NCBI RefSeq assembly: GCF_019320115.1
Contig: NC_089598.1
Span: 25,192,989 to 25,256,988 of the forward strand
Direction of reading: 5' to 3'
Length of the DNA: 64,000 bases
Source of the DNA: Miscanthus floridulus
Lineage: Eukaryota > Streptophyta > Magnoliopsida > Poales > Poaceae
This document shows, in pieces, positions 12,238-24,107 of the stretch. Below the pieces are notes generated by a model, which did no database searches, was not told the DNA's origin, and saw only the letters and a list, made by a program, of their open reading frames with translations. Position 1 is the stretch's first letter. Each line of letters begins with the position of its first letter. A program made the translations under genes and the position numbers.

Positions 12238-13967
12238 ATATGTAACAACCCAATGTGCATTTGTTGATCTATTAACATATGTTAAATATCTTATTTGCAC
12301 ATCTATGTTAAGTATAGTTGAATATGACATTTCTATGGAATTTCAGATAGTCCTACATTTGCCATGTCAGCAAGTCTTGTCAGCCAACTTCAAGAACCCA
12401 TGGACGGTCCACGTGCCAGAAACTGAGCCGTAAAAATATGAGTTTCTACCCAAAACTCACGGATGGTCTGATAGCCCTAGGTTGTCTATGCTCGAACAGT
12501 TCACCAACATAGTGCAATAGCAGACCAGAGGCACACCACCTTCGTCTTAATCAGGTGGCATGGTCCTGACCCTTACTTCAAAGGCCTAGAAAATCGAACA
12601 GATTACACTACGTTTGGCAACCCTGATCAACACACACAGATTGTCATGATCCGGAAGTCATCCCATGTAAAACTCTGCAAAAAACCTCTTTTTAAGGCCG
12701 AACTCCGACCATCCCACACCCACTACATTGAGCTGTAAACACGGGATGAACCTCAGAAGAAACCTCTTTAGATCTAAGTTGTCTACTCTATAGATCCATC
12801 TTTATGGATGCATCTTTATTGATACACCCTAGATAAAAAGGGGAGATACCATGTCATTGTGGCTTGATCTGCTATGACACCCTTAATCAAGCTTCGACTA
12901 TAGAAACCACTTTTACCTCTAAGTAATTAATCATCTCCAACCTCAATCATCAAGAAATAAGATTCCTGAGCGACGGTCAACTCCAACCTAAGCATGAGCA
13001 TTTGACTTTGGACGCAAAACAAAATGGGAATTGGAATAAGGATCTTCATGAGGACCAATTGAACCCCATTTGTAAAGAAATCTAACAGGGCTCATTCCCC
13101 AAGTTTGGCTACAAATATGGACCCAAAGTAATTCCATAAACTGTCAGTGAATTTTAAATGGATTGTTCGTCATCCCATGGTCAACTAGGTTGACTGGTCA
13201 ACACGATGGAGTCCACAAGGTAATGCTGAACTATCCGTTAGCACATGATAAACTATCTGTCAATCACGTAGGAACTCTACAAACATGCAAATTTTGTGCT
13301 ATCCAGTCTTACCCCCCTGGCTCCACCTGTGCGCTCGTAATGCATGCAACTCACCAAGCCTAGGTCCCCTCCCTCCCTCCCTCATCTCACCACTCTCCCT
13401 CTTTCTCCCTCTCTAAGCCAAGAACAAGGAATGGAACAAGTGGAGAAGCAAGAAGGGGAGGAGATAATCGGAGAAGAATTTCATGCTTGGTCAAGAACAA
13501 GATGAAGCTCAAAACCACGATCTCTAGACCATCTTTAAGTGTAAGCTCAAAATCTCATTCAATCAACCTCTTGAGCTCTTCCAAATCCCTAATCTGTATG
13601 TTCTTACATGAGGAGAAGCTCCCCAATACATCCAACCTTGATGAAGTGATCCTTCTTGTGGTGAAATAAGGCAAATGAGACGAGCTTGATCTTGGTGATC
13701 TCAAGTCACTATAGATTGTTATAGGTAAGATCATCATCCTATCTCCCCCATCCTCACTCTATAATTCCTAAACTAGGATAGAGAACTCAACACTAGAGAT
13801 ATGGAGGTTGATCAAACCTAAGCTACATCACACTAGGAGCTCACACAAGTAACCCTATTAAGTCACTTACACAACCCTAGGAGCATCCTCCATGGATAGT
13901 GGACCCTAGCACTCAAGAACACCAAGAGCACACAATGTTCTGTCGATGGTTTAATTTGATGGACTTG
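12238..13967 (+). repeat. probable Gypsy LTR fragment starting TGTAACAACCC
   Basis: The start TGTAACAACCC matches the TGTAAC(A/G)(C/A)CC start common to grass Del-type Gypsy LTRs. The stretch has a pyrimidine-rich block (13355-13410) and no coding frame. It is interrupted near 13968 by another LTR-like sequence. The 3' boundary was not found. Confidence 0.35.
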
Positions 13968-15000
13968 TAAGGAAAATGGACCCTTGGCACATTTAGTTAG
14001 GATTTTGGTGTTTGATGATCAACTTGACCAAGTTGGACTAATGTATTTGCAAGTGTTTATTTTGTAGTTCAATAGGATGCACATGCAGACTTGGACCAAG
14101 TTGGAATGAGAAGAATATGATCAACACTCAAAGGAAGACTTTAGAAGACATGTTGACAATCGAGAAGTAAAGCCAAGAGTCCAAGACACGAAGAAAAAGA
14201 AGCCCAAAGCAACAAAGAACGAAGACACACGAAGACAGCTGCATCAGCAGCATCTGACGTGTCCGGTGTGCTGCACTGGACACATCCGATGCCTGCACAG
14301 ATGGCTAGAGTAGCTTCCAACGGCTAAGTTTCAACTTGGATCCTATAAATAGTTGCCCCAACCGGCCATTTTTGAAGGTACTAGGTGTTGAGGATCATAT
14401 TAAGGGAGGTGCTACTCCATTCTAGTGCTCTTGCCAACATAAGTGCTTAAGGAATCACTCGGTGATTAGCGTAGGTGCTTTGTGAAGTGCTTAGGTTAGT
14501 TAGACCACGTTAATGCGCTTGCTTTAGGCTTAGGCTTAGTGTGTAGTGAGGTTTGCATATCTCAAAAGAAGAAGGTGCTTGCGCGCACCATTGTTATACT
14601 TGGCAGGGCTTGTAGTCTTGTGAGACCACACCAACCGCGTTTGTGGTGTGGCCACCACTATGTACCGGAGGAAACAAGGCCTACAGTGTTTTGGCCAAAA
14701 GCTTGATAGTGGAGACGGCGAGGAGCTATCCAAGAGAGGCTTGCCGAAAGGCACACTAGAGACCCACTTGCGTGTGGAGAAGGCCTAGGGCTATCCACAG
14801 AGTTACCCGACCGGTAACTTGGCCCTTGTGAGGGGCTCCAACAAGGACTAGGAGGAAGCTTGCGCGCTTCTCGATACCTCGATAAAAATACTAGAGTCAT
14901 CGACAAGAGTTTGCATCTTTACCTATAGGGAATGTTAGGAGATCATTAGTAGAAACAAACCAAGGTTTGAGGAATTCTTTAAAACAATTTAACACATCTT
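13968..15000 (+). repeat. probable Copia LTR fragment
   Basis: It starts TGTAAGGAAAATGGACC and continues with a style typical of grass Copia LTRs (a pattern about a dream-like GTTTGATGATCAAC stretch, then TGTCCGGTGTG / CACTGGACAC near 14260). No internal domains follow. The right end is unclear, between about 14930 and 15000. Sequence from there to 15700 holds nothing I can identify. Confidence 0.35.
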
Positions 15001-16340
15001 TGCCTTAACCTTGTTGAAAATTTAAAGTAGTGGTGAACAATAAAGGCATGTTATTTAAAACATGGGATAAAGATTATATGCTAATTAAAATGTTAAAACC
15101 AACTCTAGTATAGCATAGAGGATGACCTTCAGCTCTATGACAACACTATCTTTGCTTTGAATCATTTGTATATTCCTTCGGGTATGTGTTGTCTACTAAT
15201 CCTTTGTAGAGAAGAAATAATAAAAGGAGCAGAAGGTCCAAACAAAGTGCCAAGACCTACAAAAGAAAGGACAAAAGGATGACATGATAAAAGGATGAGA
15301 AAGGAATACAATATAAGAGACAAGATGTTCATGAACAGCTCAAGCAAGGAAAGCTTCAAGCACGAAGAAAAGACCACCATAGTCATCTACCTTTGTCACA
15401 TGGTGCCATCACGCTCCAATGATGAAGGTAACATCTTAAGATAAGTGGTCATTATTTAAATAGCCTCCCTTTGATCTTACTATTTACACAAATGAAGAAA
15501 CAAACATATTTGAGTTACAACTTTGCTTGATTCAACCTAATTAACTCAACATATCTTGTTCCTTAAGCTTGTTCATAGCACCACTTTCTTGATCTCATAG
15601 TCTTAACCAAATGAGCTAAAATTTTGCATATCTTATCTTTGGAAGATGATAGTCATAATCATGTAAGTTAAATACATTTTGTAAAGATGGGCAATCCTTT
15701 CAAAGGTTAAGCAACTCTACTCTTTTTAACAAATGTATTCAAATGCCACATTCATACTCATCCTTCTGATCTTATCACCCATGTTGTAAGAATGAACGAT
15801 GCACATAACGTCAACCGTAACATGGTTTGATGTGTCTAAGGCTAGAGAGAAAAATAAATAAAGTTTTGGTTTTGTTGGTGTTTTCCCACCAACAGAGCCC
15901 ATGCACTTGATCTCTACCATGTCTTTATGAGCAAAACACACTCTGAGCAAAGTGTGGGGGAGTCGATCCCCCAAATTCTATAAGTGAAAGTTCTAAACCG
16001 GCAATAATGATGCACACAAGATGTCATCAGTTTCTACTACTGATGGTTGACTTTGAAATGCTGAACAAGGAGGAGGAACAAGTCAAGTAAGAAGAATGAA
16101 CCTGTCAAACCAAAATCAAATTCAAAACCAAGACGGGTTTGGCAAAATAAGGTGACACCACCATTGGAAGCGCCACTACTGGAGGCACCACCTCAAGAAT
16201 CCTCATCTTCAAGAGTGAACCGAGGTACTCAATCAATGAACTTCCATAACTACTGAGGGCAAGATTATAAAGCAACCTCAAGTGGGCATTAGGGAGGACA
16301 CATGTCTTTCTCTGGCCGAGGGTATCATGACTCTTAGGAG

Positions 16341-16481
16341 GCCTACCACCGCTTCGACAATAGACTCGCAACCATTGAAGTGACAAAGACTGCTATACAA
16401 GGTATGTTATATAATCATGCACAATGGCATGTAAGCATGGGACACGAGATGGCCAGCCTTCAGCAACAACAGCAACACTAA
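16341..16481 (+). pseudogene. C-terminus of Athila-type post-pol ORF
   Basis: This frame encodes a segment starting AYHRFDNRLATIEVTK and ending in a run of glutamines and a TAA stop at 16479. It aligns in the same frame with the minus-strand segment near 25930-25750 (HTRFDTRLTTIEESQHEIQ...). The shared RFDxRLxTIE, HxQW and Gln-rich tail show a real conserved protein. Upstream the frame is broken. Confidence 0.55.
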
Positions 16482-18179
16482 AACTCAAAATTGGGAGGCT
16501 CTGTCCTAGCACCTCCACATCCGGTCACCTCGTTGAGCAACCATGACAACAACTATCTTGGGAGAGAAGGCATCCCCCGTGTATCTAGATAAGTATTCCT
16601 TTTCCTTTTATTATTCTTAGTTTGCTTTATATATATATTAGAAAAAAATAAATAACTAAAAACAAAATAAAAATTTATCTTTATAAAAATATATATAGTT
16701 ATAATGTGTGATCTAAAAATGAAAACAAAATAGAGTGTGTCTAGTTTGCTTTAATTTGGTTTTAGGAGCTAAATAAAATAAAAAGGACTATGAAGATAAT
16801 CTCTTAAAATGAAAATGATGAATAGTTGCTCTGTTGTATTTCCTTTCAAGTACCTAGTTTTCAGCCTTGAATGCTCCCGAGTTTTGGATAAGATTATTTT
16901 GATATAAGGATTTGCTTTGAACTTGAAACTCGTGGATAGCATATGCTTGATCTAAGTCTAGATAATTGACGGATATGATATGAGAATGTCTGAGTTGCTG
17001 TTTATCTTATTCTAAGTGACACTAAAGTTCTAGAGATTTATCTTTTGAAAAATACAAAAATGCTACATGATGAGTTCATGTATGACAAAGCTTAAATTCC
17101 TACTAGAGCTATACATGTTATTTAGGCTAGAAAATTTTCCACATATATGCTGCTTGTTTTGCATTGAGTTTTGTCAAGCTTTGTTGACCCTTATGAGAGG
17201 TTTGTCATGCTCTTAAAATCAAGATCACGTATCCTACACTGGGGGTAGGCGCAAACACATGTCATTCCATTTAGATCCACCCAAAAATATTTTACTCCTA
17301 CACTGGGAGTGAACACAAAAACATGCTTGTTAGGTTTCCACTCAAATAAATGCTTTACGTTCTTGTTGCTATCTCTCTAAAGTTTTGGTTGCAGAAAAGA
17401 GGCATGGGGTTATGCAAAAGTTATTCATAAAAAAAGAAAAGGAAAAAAGAGTTGAGAAAAAATAGACACAAAATTGTTTGAGATATTTAAAACAGTGGGT
17501 ACTTAGATGCCCGCTTGAAAAAAAGAGATGAATAAGATATCCCCTGTTCTCTAGCAAATGTTTCCAAATTTCAAAAGAGAGATAAGTTTTTAAGGAGCAA
17601 AGTAGAATTAGAGTAGCCACCATATATATCCACCATACATCTACACACATGCACATCTTGATTTGACTGTATGACTTAACTCTCTTTAGATCTGTTGTTT
17701 GACTTTATAATATATGCATTACAAGTATGCTCTAGCTTTCTCCCTACCTATAAACTCCACATAAGCCTTAGTGGTAGGAAGAGAAAAAGGCATAACATCT
17801 TTATTGTCTTGGTGAGTATCCATAAATACCATATATATTGAGAGACTTGAGAGTGTCATACAATGCAATCTCTGAGTTTTATTTTAAAAACTTATTAAAA
17901 CTCCAGAACAATGGTGGAACAAAGAACTTGAGACATAGTACTTGACTTGATCGTTCTATCTTTCAATTGCTTAAGACCCAAGTGAAGGCTAAGAAGCCCC
18001 ATGGTTGAAGGTAATATGGGTAAGTTTGAAAGTCAGATCAGTTTATTCTAATCCAGAGGAGAATTCTTGATTGAACACCTGTGTACATTTGAGGCGTGAA
18101 AGCATTGTAGCAACTCATGATCCATTGTTGAGTTTAGCTTTGCTCAGAGATCGGCAAAGGTTAAGCTTGGAGGAGCTTT

Positions 18180-19390
18180 TGACGATCGTTAACATCAATT
18201 ATAAACCGTCAACATATCCTACATATATACTTAATTCCATCACCAAATATAGGTATAGGAGTTTAAACTAATAAATTCCATGAGTTTTGGTGAATCTCTG
18301 AATACAGGAGGGTTTATCTAGAAAACCATCAAGGAGGATCTATAGGTCAGATTACATCACATTTATCCACGATGAAAACTACTTGAGAAGGATCTAGAAC
18401 ACACCAGAAGACAACCCACCAAAACAGACCTCGAGAGGCTGACATGTGGGGCCGGCTAGCCCCACCTGTAGGGCGCCCGGCCTATGGGCCCCGCTGGTCA
18501 GTCTCCGCTTCGATGTTGGTTCTTCCACCGCCATTGAGGATCAATCTACGCCGTTGCTCAACGTCAGTTCAAATAGAGTGACAAGATAAAGCCATGCTAT
18601 GCATTTATGGGCTCAATTCAGAATTTGGCCCATAAAGACCCATGTGCATTTTAATGAGATATGGTGTAAAATTTAGTACCAATGAGGCTACTAAGAGGGG
18701 GAGGGTGCCAGGCGCCCCCTATATATAGCAGGCCCTACCCCCCTCCCTAGAGCCATCTTGGAAACTCTAATTCATATATCTCATTCAGATCAAGACACAC
18801 CAGGAGGAATATGTCTAGAACTTTCCAATGTAGTAGATTAGTAGCTTGGGAGTGAGGGTCGAGTTAGGCTCATGTTCAAGTTCTGGATCTAGTCTTGGAG
18901 GCTCGACAAAGTCTTTTATCTTCACTTCTACATCATGGAAGACTTATTATCAATTCATCATATTCCTATCTACATGGCTATGCTTACTTTTAATATATAT
19001 CTTGCTTAGTTGAGGTTATCATTACTTTTGTGTGCAAGTTCATAGAGTGCTTAGCCTACTAGTTTACCATGGTTGGGCTGAGTAGCCGAGCTGCGTGTAA
19101 GCATGGTGCTTATACAATGCTCTGCCTGTGAGTACACCCTGTTCTCTGGTTGTATGGTAGCAGCAGGAGGTGACAGCCCCGTCTATCCTTTGTAGTCCAC
19201 ACCGAATTGAGCAGGTTCTTAAATTATAGGACCGTAGTTGCGTAAGTAGAGTTATCCTTCGTGATGCTCAGGGGCGCTGTGCTGCGGTTCACCTTCATGG
19301 ATGGCAACAGGTGGTTAGCTCAATCGATCCTTTGGTGTAGCTGAGCTACCGCTGGGGTCACTCGGGCTTAAGGAGACAACAGCAAAGTCA
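18180..19390 (+). repeat. 3' LTR of forward Athila-like element
   Basis: The LTR begins at TG (18180) right after the purine tract. The first 150 bases match the reverse complement of the 34580-34733 LTR end (ACCGTCAAC, the GGGTTTATCTAG region). The interior differs more, indicating another subfamily. The right edge is approximate because a different Gypsy element starts near 19400. Confidence 0.5.
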
Positions 19391-19588
19391 AGCGAATCAA
19401 GAAGGTCGGGAGGATGGGACTTATCTTGGTTTTGTTGTTGGGGAGGTGGGCCAGCGAAGGAGGTCGGCAGGCGTGTTCTGGCTCAGGAGACAACGCTTCT
19501 GGGCGGATGGCTCCGCGATGGCCTTCCCTCATGGGAAAGGTCAGAACTCACCTAGATTGGGTCGACCCCTTTTGGGGGGGTCTAGCGC

Positions 19589-20026
19589 CTAGATGGAGGG
19601 GCCAGCCGAGCCATCGCTGCCGCTAGGAGACTTGGCTGCCTCACCGATGCTCGGTTGGTCGAGCACCGCCACTGCTTTGGCTACTCCTTCCACCGGCGCC
19701 CTTCTTACATCACGGCTAGGGCTATCGGGAGCATAAGGAGCGACGAGCGCGGCCACTTGGGTGACATAGTCCTGCTCACAGAAGTAGGATTGCTCGAAGC
19801 TTCCCTTGACAGCCATGAACTTGGCGAAGCACGGTCGACCAAGGAGGGCGTCGTAGACGTCGAGGAAGTCAACGAACTTGAAGGTGAGTGGCTCCTTGCG
19901 GAAGTTGTCTGGCTGGCCAAAGGTGACATTGAGCCGCATGCGCCCGAGGGGCACGGCTTCCTTCCCCGGGACTATCCCGTAGAATGGCGCTTTGCTGGGG
20001 CATAGGTCGCTTCGCGGGATGCCCAT
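19589..20026 (-). pseudogene. Gypsy protease-region fragment
   Basis: A 145-codon frame with PLGRMRLNVTFG, then EPLTFKFVDF and YDALLGRPCFAKFMAV. These are the hallmarks of the aspartic-protease-like segment between gag and reverse transcriptase in grass Tat-lineage Gypsy elements. The frame is open only in this part. The downstream polymerase domains have been deleted. Confidence 0.65.
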
Positions 20027-20649
20027 CCTATCAAGGGTGCTGGTGTACGTCCATCAGCACCTTGGTGAGGCATGTGGTGCCGACGATTGGGCTGACCATG
20101 AGCGGGTAGCGCCTCGGGTGTGGAACGCGATCGGGGTGATCCTCCTAGTCGAAGGTGATGGCCGTCTGGGACCATCAGAGCCACGCCGGGGTGGCGAGGG
20201 TGTGGATGGCATTCACCTCCTGCTCGGTGATGCAGCGCTGCCGGTGAGACTCATACGCCTAGGAGCCCTCGAACATCATGAGGTAGCGATTGGCCTCAGG
20301 GAACTCGACTTCTGGGCCTTGCCCTGCTGACTGAGGGTGCTGTGGATGTAACCCATATTGGTGGCGTAGTCCTTTAGGAGGTGCTTCACCTGTCCCTCGT
20401 GGAATGGACAGGGGGCCTCAAACGCCCTCTCAAAGTGCTCGGTGCGTGCGCCACACCTGTGAGACTAAGGCTTGGTGGCGCAGTCAGCCACGGCCACCAT
20501 CTCCTTCACACGGTGCTTCTGGTCCTTGTTCCTCTTGTCGCGACAATGCTAGGACAAGGCGGGGTCATCGCCGCCATCTCCACCACTGAGGTGGCCGGCG
20601 GCCTTGACCTTGCCGCTGAAGTTGTCCTAGACGGCCTCGTCATCGGTGG

Positions 20650-21135
20650 CATACTGGGTGGTGACACCTAGGAGCTCCCGCATCATGCGCGGGTCTCATG
20701 GCCAAGCGTGTGGATGAGCGCCTCATAGGTCATGCCATAGATGAACGCATTGATCACATCAGCGTCAGTAATGTTGGAAAGCTCATTGTGCTTCTTGGAG
20801 AAGCGCTGGATGTACTCCTAAAGGGTCTCATTGGCCCTCTACCTGTAGTTGTAAAGGTCCCACAAGTTCCTAGGCCAGGTGTACGTGCCTTGGAAGTGCC
20901 CGACGAAGATGGAGCGAAGGTCTCCCCAGCAGCGGATGCTGCTGGGCTCGAGTTGCTCAAGCCAAGCCCTAGTTGAGCTCGACAAAAGCAGAGGAAGGTA
21001 CTAGACGGCAAAGTCATTATTAGATCCCTCACCCCTCATGGCTAGACAGTAGTCCTCAAGCCAATGGTCTAGGTTGGTCTCGCCGTCGTACTTGGAGATG
21101 TGCGTCAGAGGCCGGAATCGCCTAGGGTAGAGGGT
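20650..21135 (-). pseudogene. Gypsy gag (Retrotrans_gag domain), broken
   Basis: Translation of the minus strand gives HISKYDGETNLDHWLEDY, then SSTRAWLEQLEPSSI, GHFQGTY and FSKKHNELSNI, which match the order of motifs in the retrotransposon gag domain. At least three in-frame stops interrupt it. Flanking sequence up to 22160 is probably N-terminal gag and leader, too damaged to delimit. Confidence 0.6.
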
Positions 21136-22478
21136 CGCCCAGATCGCCGCCCCAAATGCTGAGGGCCAAAGTGATCTACGGTGGCACCCCCACCCCTCCG
21201 CTTGGGAGTTCGGGACTGAGCCTGAGCGTGACGCCTGGCCTCGATGGTGTCATGGATGTCACGGTCATCGCTGATTCGGTGGTACGCGGGAGGACGCCGA
21301 GGAGAAGGCTCGTGCCTCTGCTCCTATCGAGGCTTGGTGCCCCTAGTCCGTGGATGGCCGGAGCTGCTGCGGGAGGTGTCACCACTGCTTCTGTCCATCG
21401 GTAGGGCGTCCGCGTCAGAGTGGTCCCCATTGACGGTGGTCGTCGGCTGGGATGGCCAGGATAGCGCAGCGCGATGCTGGGAGGCAAAACCCTTAGCTTG
21501 CTGCTCGAGGGCTACGTGGAAAAGCCGCTTCGCCTCATGTAGGCGCTCCTTGGTCTTTGGGTCCGGTGTGTCAGAGATGTCTAGCCGGTAGGTGGCGGCC
21601 GCTATGTGGTAGGCCGCTCAGGGGAAGCGCAGGGTGTTGGAGCCCTTGTGCGGGCATCGTCGTCATTGCTAGGATGTTGCGTGGCCTGTTGCCGCGCAAA
21701 GTCCTACCTCTAGCGCTCGAGCTCTGCCTTGGCGGCCTCTAGGTCCACCTACCGAGACCGTAGGCAATCCGCCTTCTCCTGAAGGTAGATCGAGTGCCTA
21801 CGGGGACTCTGGTTCAGCGGCGTGAACTCGGGTGCCTCCTCGGGTGGAACCTCGTCGTCGATGTGGTAGCACATGCATGGCGAGGTGTAGTGGTTGATGT
21901 CGTCGGAGTCGTACTCCGGCCATTCCTCGAGAGATCTCGAGGAAGGTCCACAGCGAGGGGACGTCTGCCCTCGCGGCGCCAGAGAGGATGGCGCCTCTTG
22001 GCACATCGCGGCTGATGAGGTACTCCAGCTCTAGCTGGAAAGACACCACCGCATTCTGAATCCTAAAAGGTAGGTATAGGAGGTAGTACCAGAAGCGGTC
22101 AGGTGGCGAAAGCACCTCACCGCTGGTGATCTGATGGTAGAAGTTGGCTAGTATGTAGAACATCTAGCGCTGGTCCAACATAGTGGGGCTTGGCCCCAGA
22201 CTGCACTGGAACTATCAGGCCCGGACCTCGAGATCTGCTCCCAGAAGTCCTAGTGGTGGGGCAACGCCGGGAGCTCGTTGCTCACAGGCGTGGCCCTATC
22301 GAGCGGACGAAGTTCACTGTAGCAGTTGGCAATGTAGGCCAGGCTCCCAATGTTGAGGACCTAACCTGGAGCAAAGGCGCCGACTATGATGAAGAACTTG
22401 CTAGGGAACCGAACACCGTTGTCTGGGGCGGTGCTGCTTGCTCCGGCGACGAGGCAGGTGCTCTGGCCACCACGTTGT

Positions 22479-22496
22479 CCCCTACCTGGCGCGCCA
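22479..22496 (-). other. primer-binding site of the Tat-like element
   Basis: The minus strand reads TGGCGCGCCAGGTAGGGG, the PBS sequence typical of RIRE2/Cinful-type grass Gypsy elements. It marks the inner edge of the 5' LTR, which lies to the right. Confidence 0.65.
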
Positions 22497-22824
22497 GCTA
22501 TCGCGGGGTCGGAACCACGGCAAGCATAGTTGTTCGAGTCAGTGTCATAGTACGGGTCTCTTGTGGCTCGGGTGGACTCAAGAACACAAGAATCACAGAG
22601 AGGACGCAACGATTTATCTAGGTTTGGGCCAATCGGTGCCCAACGTCCAGCAATTGATGATCCTTATACTCAGAAGCACCCAAAATCAGGGGTTACAACA
22701 GAGTGTAGAGAGAGATTTGGTGGGGGGTTAGCTCAGTGCTAATCCTTAGGTTGCCTCACTGCTGGTGAAGCCTTCCCCTCATCCGAGAGGAGGAAGATGA
22801 CAGGATGCGGTGGAGGAGCTCTCG

Positions 22825-22829
22825 GTGCC
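22825..22829. other. target-site duplication GTGCC (left copy)
   Basis: GTGCC directly precedes the TGTTGACATTT LTR end at 22830. The same GTGCC follows the other LTR end at 34734-34738. This fixes the outer limits of the inserted Athila-like element. Confidence 0.85.
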
Positions 22830-24107
22830 TGTTGACATTTCTTAGCATCACTCTTTACTAAGTTGTCATCCCTAGCATGATGCCAGAAATACGTTGTTGA
22901 TAATTATAAATGACACTTGAAGATTCAGAGGAAAATTATATACATATTAAAGTATCCGCAAGCGCACATATAATATATCATTCTAGCATTTCACCTAGGA
23001 GTATGCCAGGTATCGTTATTTATATTTTATCCACAGGGAGGAGCTATGGAGTTGTGTTGGCATAGAGATATTGACATATATATATATACTTATGATAAAA
23101 CTACTCTCATCTATAGTATAACTAACTTTGGATCTATGCATAAGGAACAGAGACTCATAAAACTACTCTCATGCTATGGCAGGGGTAAATCAAATGATAA
23201 ATAAATAATAAGTGCAAGGTAATAATGGTATTCTAGAGATAGAAATAGAGACTCATAAAATGTAGTATGGCTAAGCAGGAGATTAATTAAGAGTAAAAGA
23301 TTCCTAAGTCATTCCTTATTTACTAAGTCTTTTGTACACCCAAGTATATACACTCTCATCTATAGTATAACTAACTTTGGATCTATGCATAAGGAACATT
23401 ACTAAGGAAGGTCAAGAACATAGCTTATCTCCCTTCGCAACCGCGTTCTACTTGCTCTACAAACAGAGAGTGGACTACAAAGGGCTCAACAAGAGTGTCA
23501 CGTCCGCGATCTACCACATGACCCGGAGTGTAGAATGCATCCACAGACAAACAATATCTAAGCACCATGCTTACAAAGTGTTGACCACTTAACTCACTCG
23601 AGTACTGAGCTAAGAGCTTTGCGAACATATGCATAAATTCATCATCAACCATAACTATATCTAGCATATAACTAGAGCAAACTAGGAACATAATATTGAA
23701 GTAGCACACCAAGTCATCAATTTAGAGATAAAATGGCTATACCAGTCTCCAGATGGCAAATCCAGAATCTAGAGCAATAGTCCACACTCTACTTGAACTT
23801 TGCTAGCTAGCTTATACTAGAAACTTGAAGAATTGGAGCTCTATTCTCTTCTATCTAGAAACCCTATTTTTTGGTCTGATCTTAACTTATGGTAGCGTGC
23901 TCTGGGGGGTAGGGGTTGGTTATATAGGCCAGAGCATCAATCCTAAGTCCTTGGATGAAACCAACTTAAAGGATGACGTAGATGCAACCTAGGAGATAGT
24001 GGAGAACCAACATTCGAAGGAGGGGCTAACATGTGGGCCTAGGGGGCCGGGCGGCTTACATGTGGGGCCAGCCAGGCCCACTTGTTAGTGCCTCGGCCTC
24101 CGCTTCG
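22830..24107 (-). repeat. 3' LTR of reverse Athila-like element, 5'-truncated
   Basis: It matches 33243-34497 nearly base for base along most of its length (TTTCTTAGCATCACTCTTTA etc.). The part equal to 34498-34733, plus the polypurine tract, is missing, so internal sequence (the reverse copy of the 16.6-18.1 kb spacer) joins directly near 24107. It also contains a segment duplication at 23106-23165 not seen in its partner. Confidence 0.8.

Larger units (their letters stand above)
15700..19390 (+). mobile_element. 3' end of an Athila-like Gypsy retrotransposon, forward
   Basis: In order: a decayed post-pol open frame (about 15700-16481), a 1.7-kb noncoding spacer, a purine-rich tract (18166-18176, CTTGGAGGAGC), and an LTR beginning TGACGATCG at 18180 and running to about 19390. 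The spacer (about 16600-18100) is strongly similar in reverse complement to 24130-25640 in the second element. The LTR start corresponds to the reverse complement of the LTR end at 34733. The 5' LTR, gag and pol are absent, so this is a truncated element. Lineage is inferred from the extra ORF after pol and from the PBS of its relative. Confidence 0.6.
19410..22829 (-). mobile_element. gutted Tat-like Gypsy element (gag-protease only)
   Basis: On the minus strand it holds, in order from right to left, LTR sequence, a PBS (22479-22496), gag and a protease-region frame. It then stops near 19410 before reverse transcriptase, RNase H and integrase. The LTR is split: 22497-22829 on the left and 34739 onward on the right, separated by the inserted Athila-like element. 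Several stops and frameshifts interrupt gag. Lineage (Tat/RIRE2-like) rests on the PBS and the protease-region motif. Confidence 0.6.

Noticed and set aside
22190..22621. 143-codon plus-strand frame
   Set aside because: It runs antisense to a Gypsy leader/gag and across its PBS; no recognisable domain.
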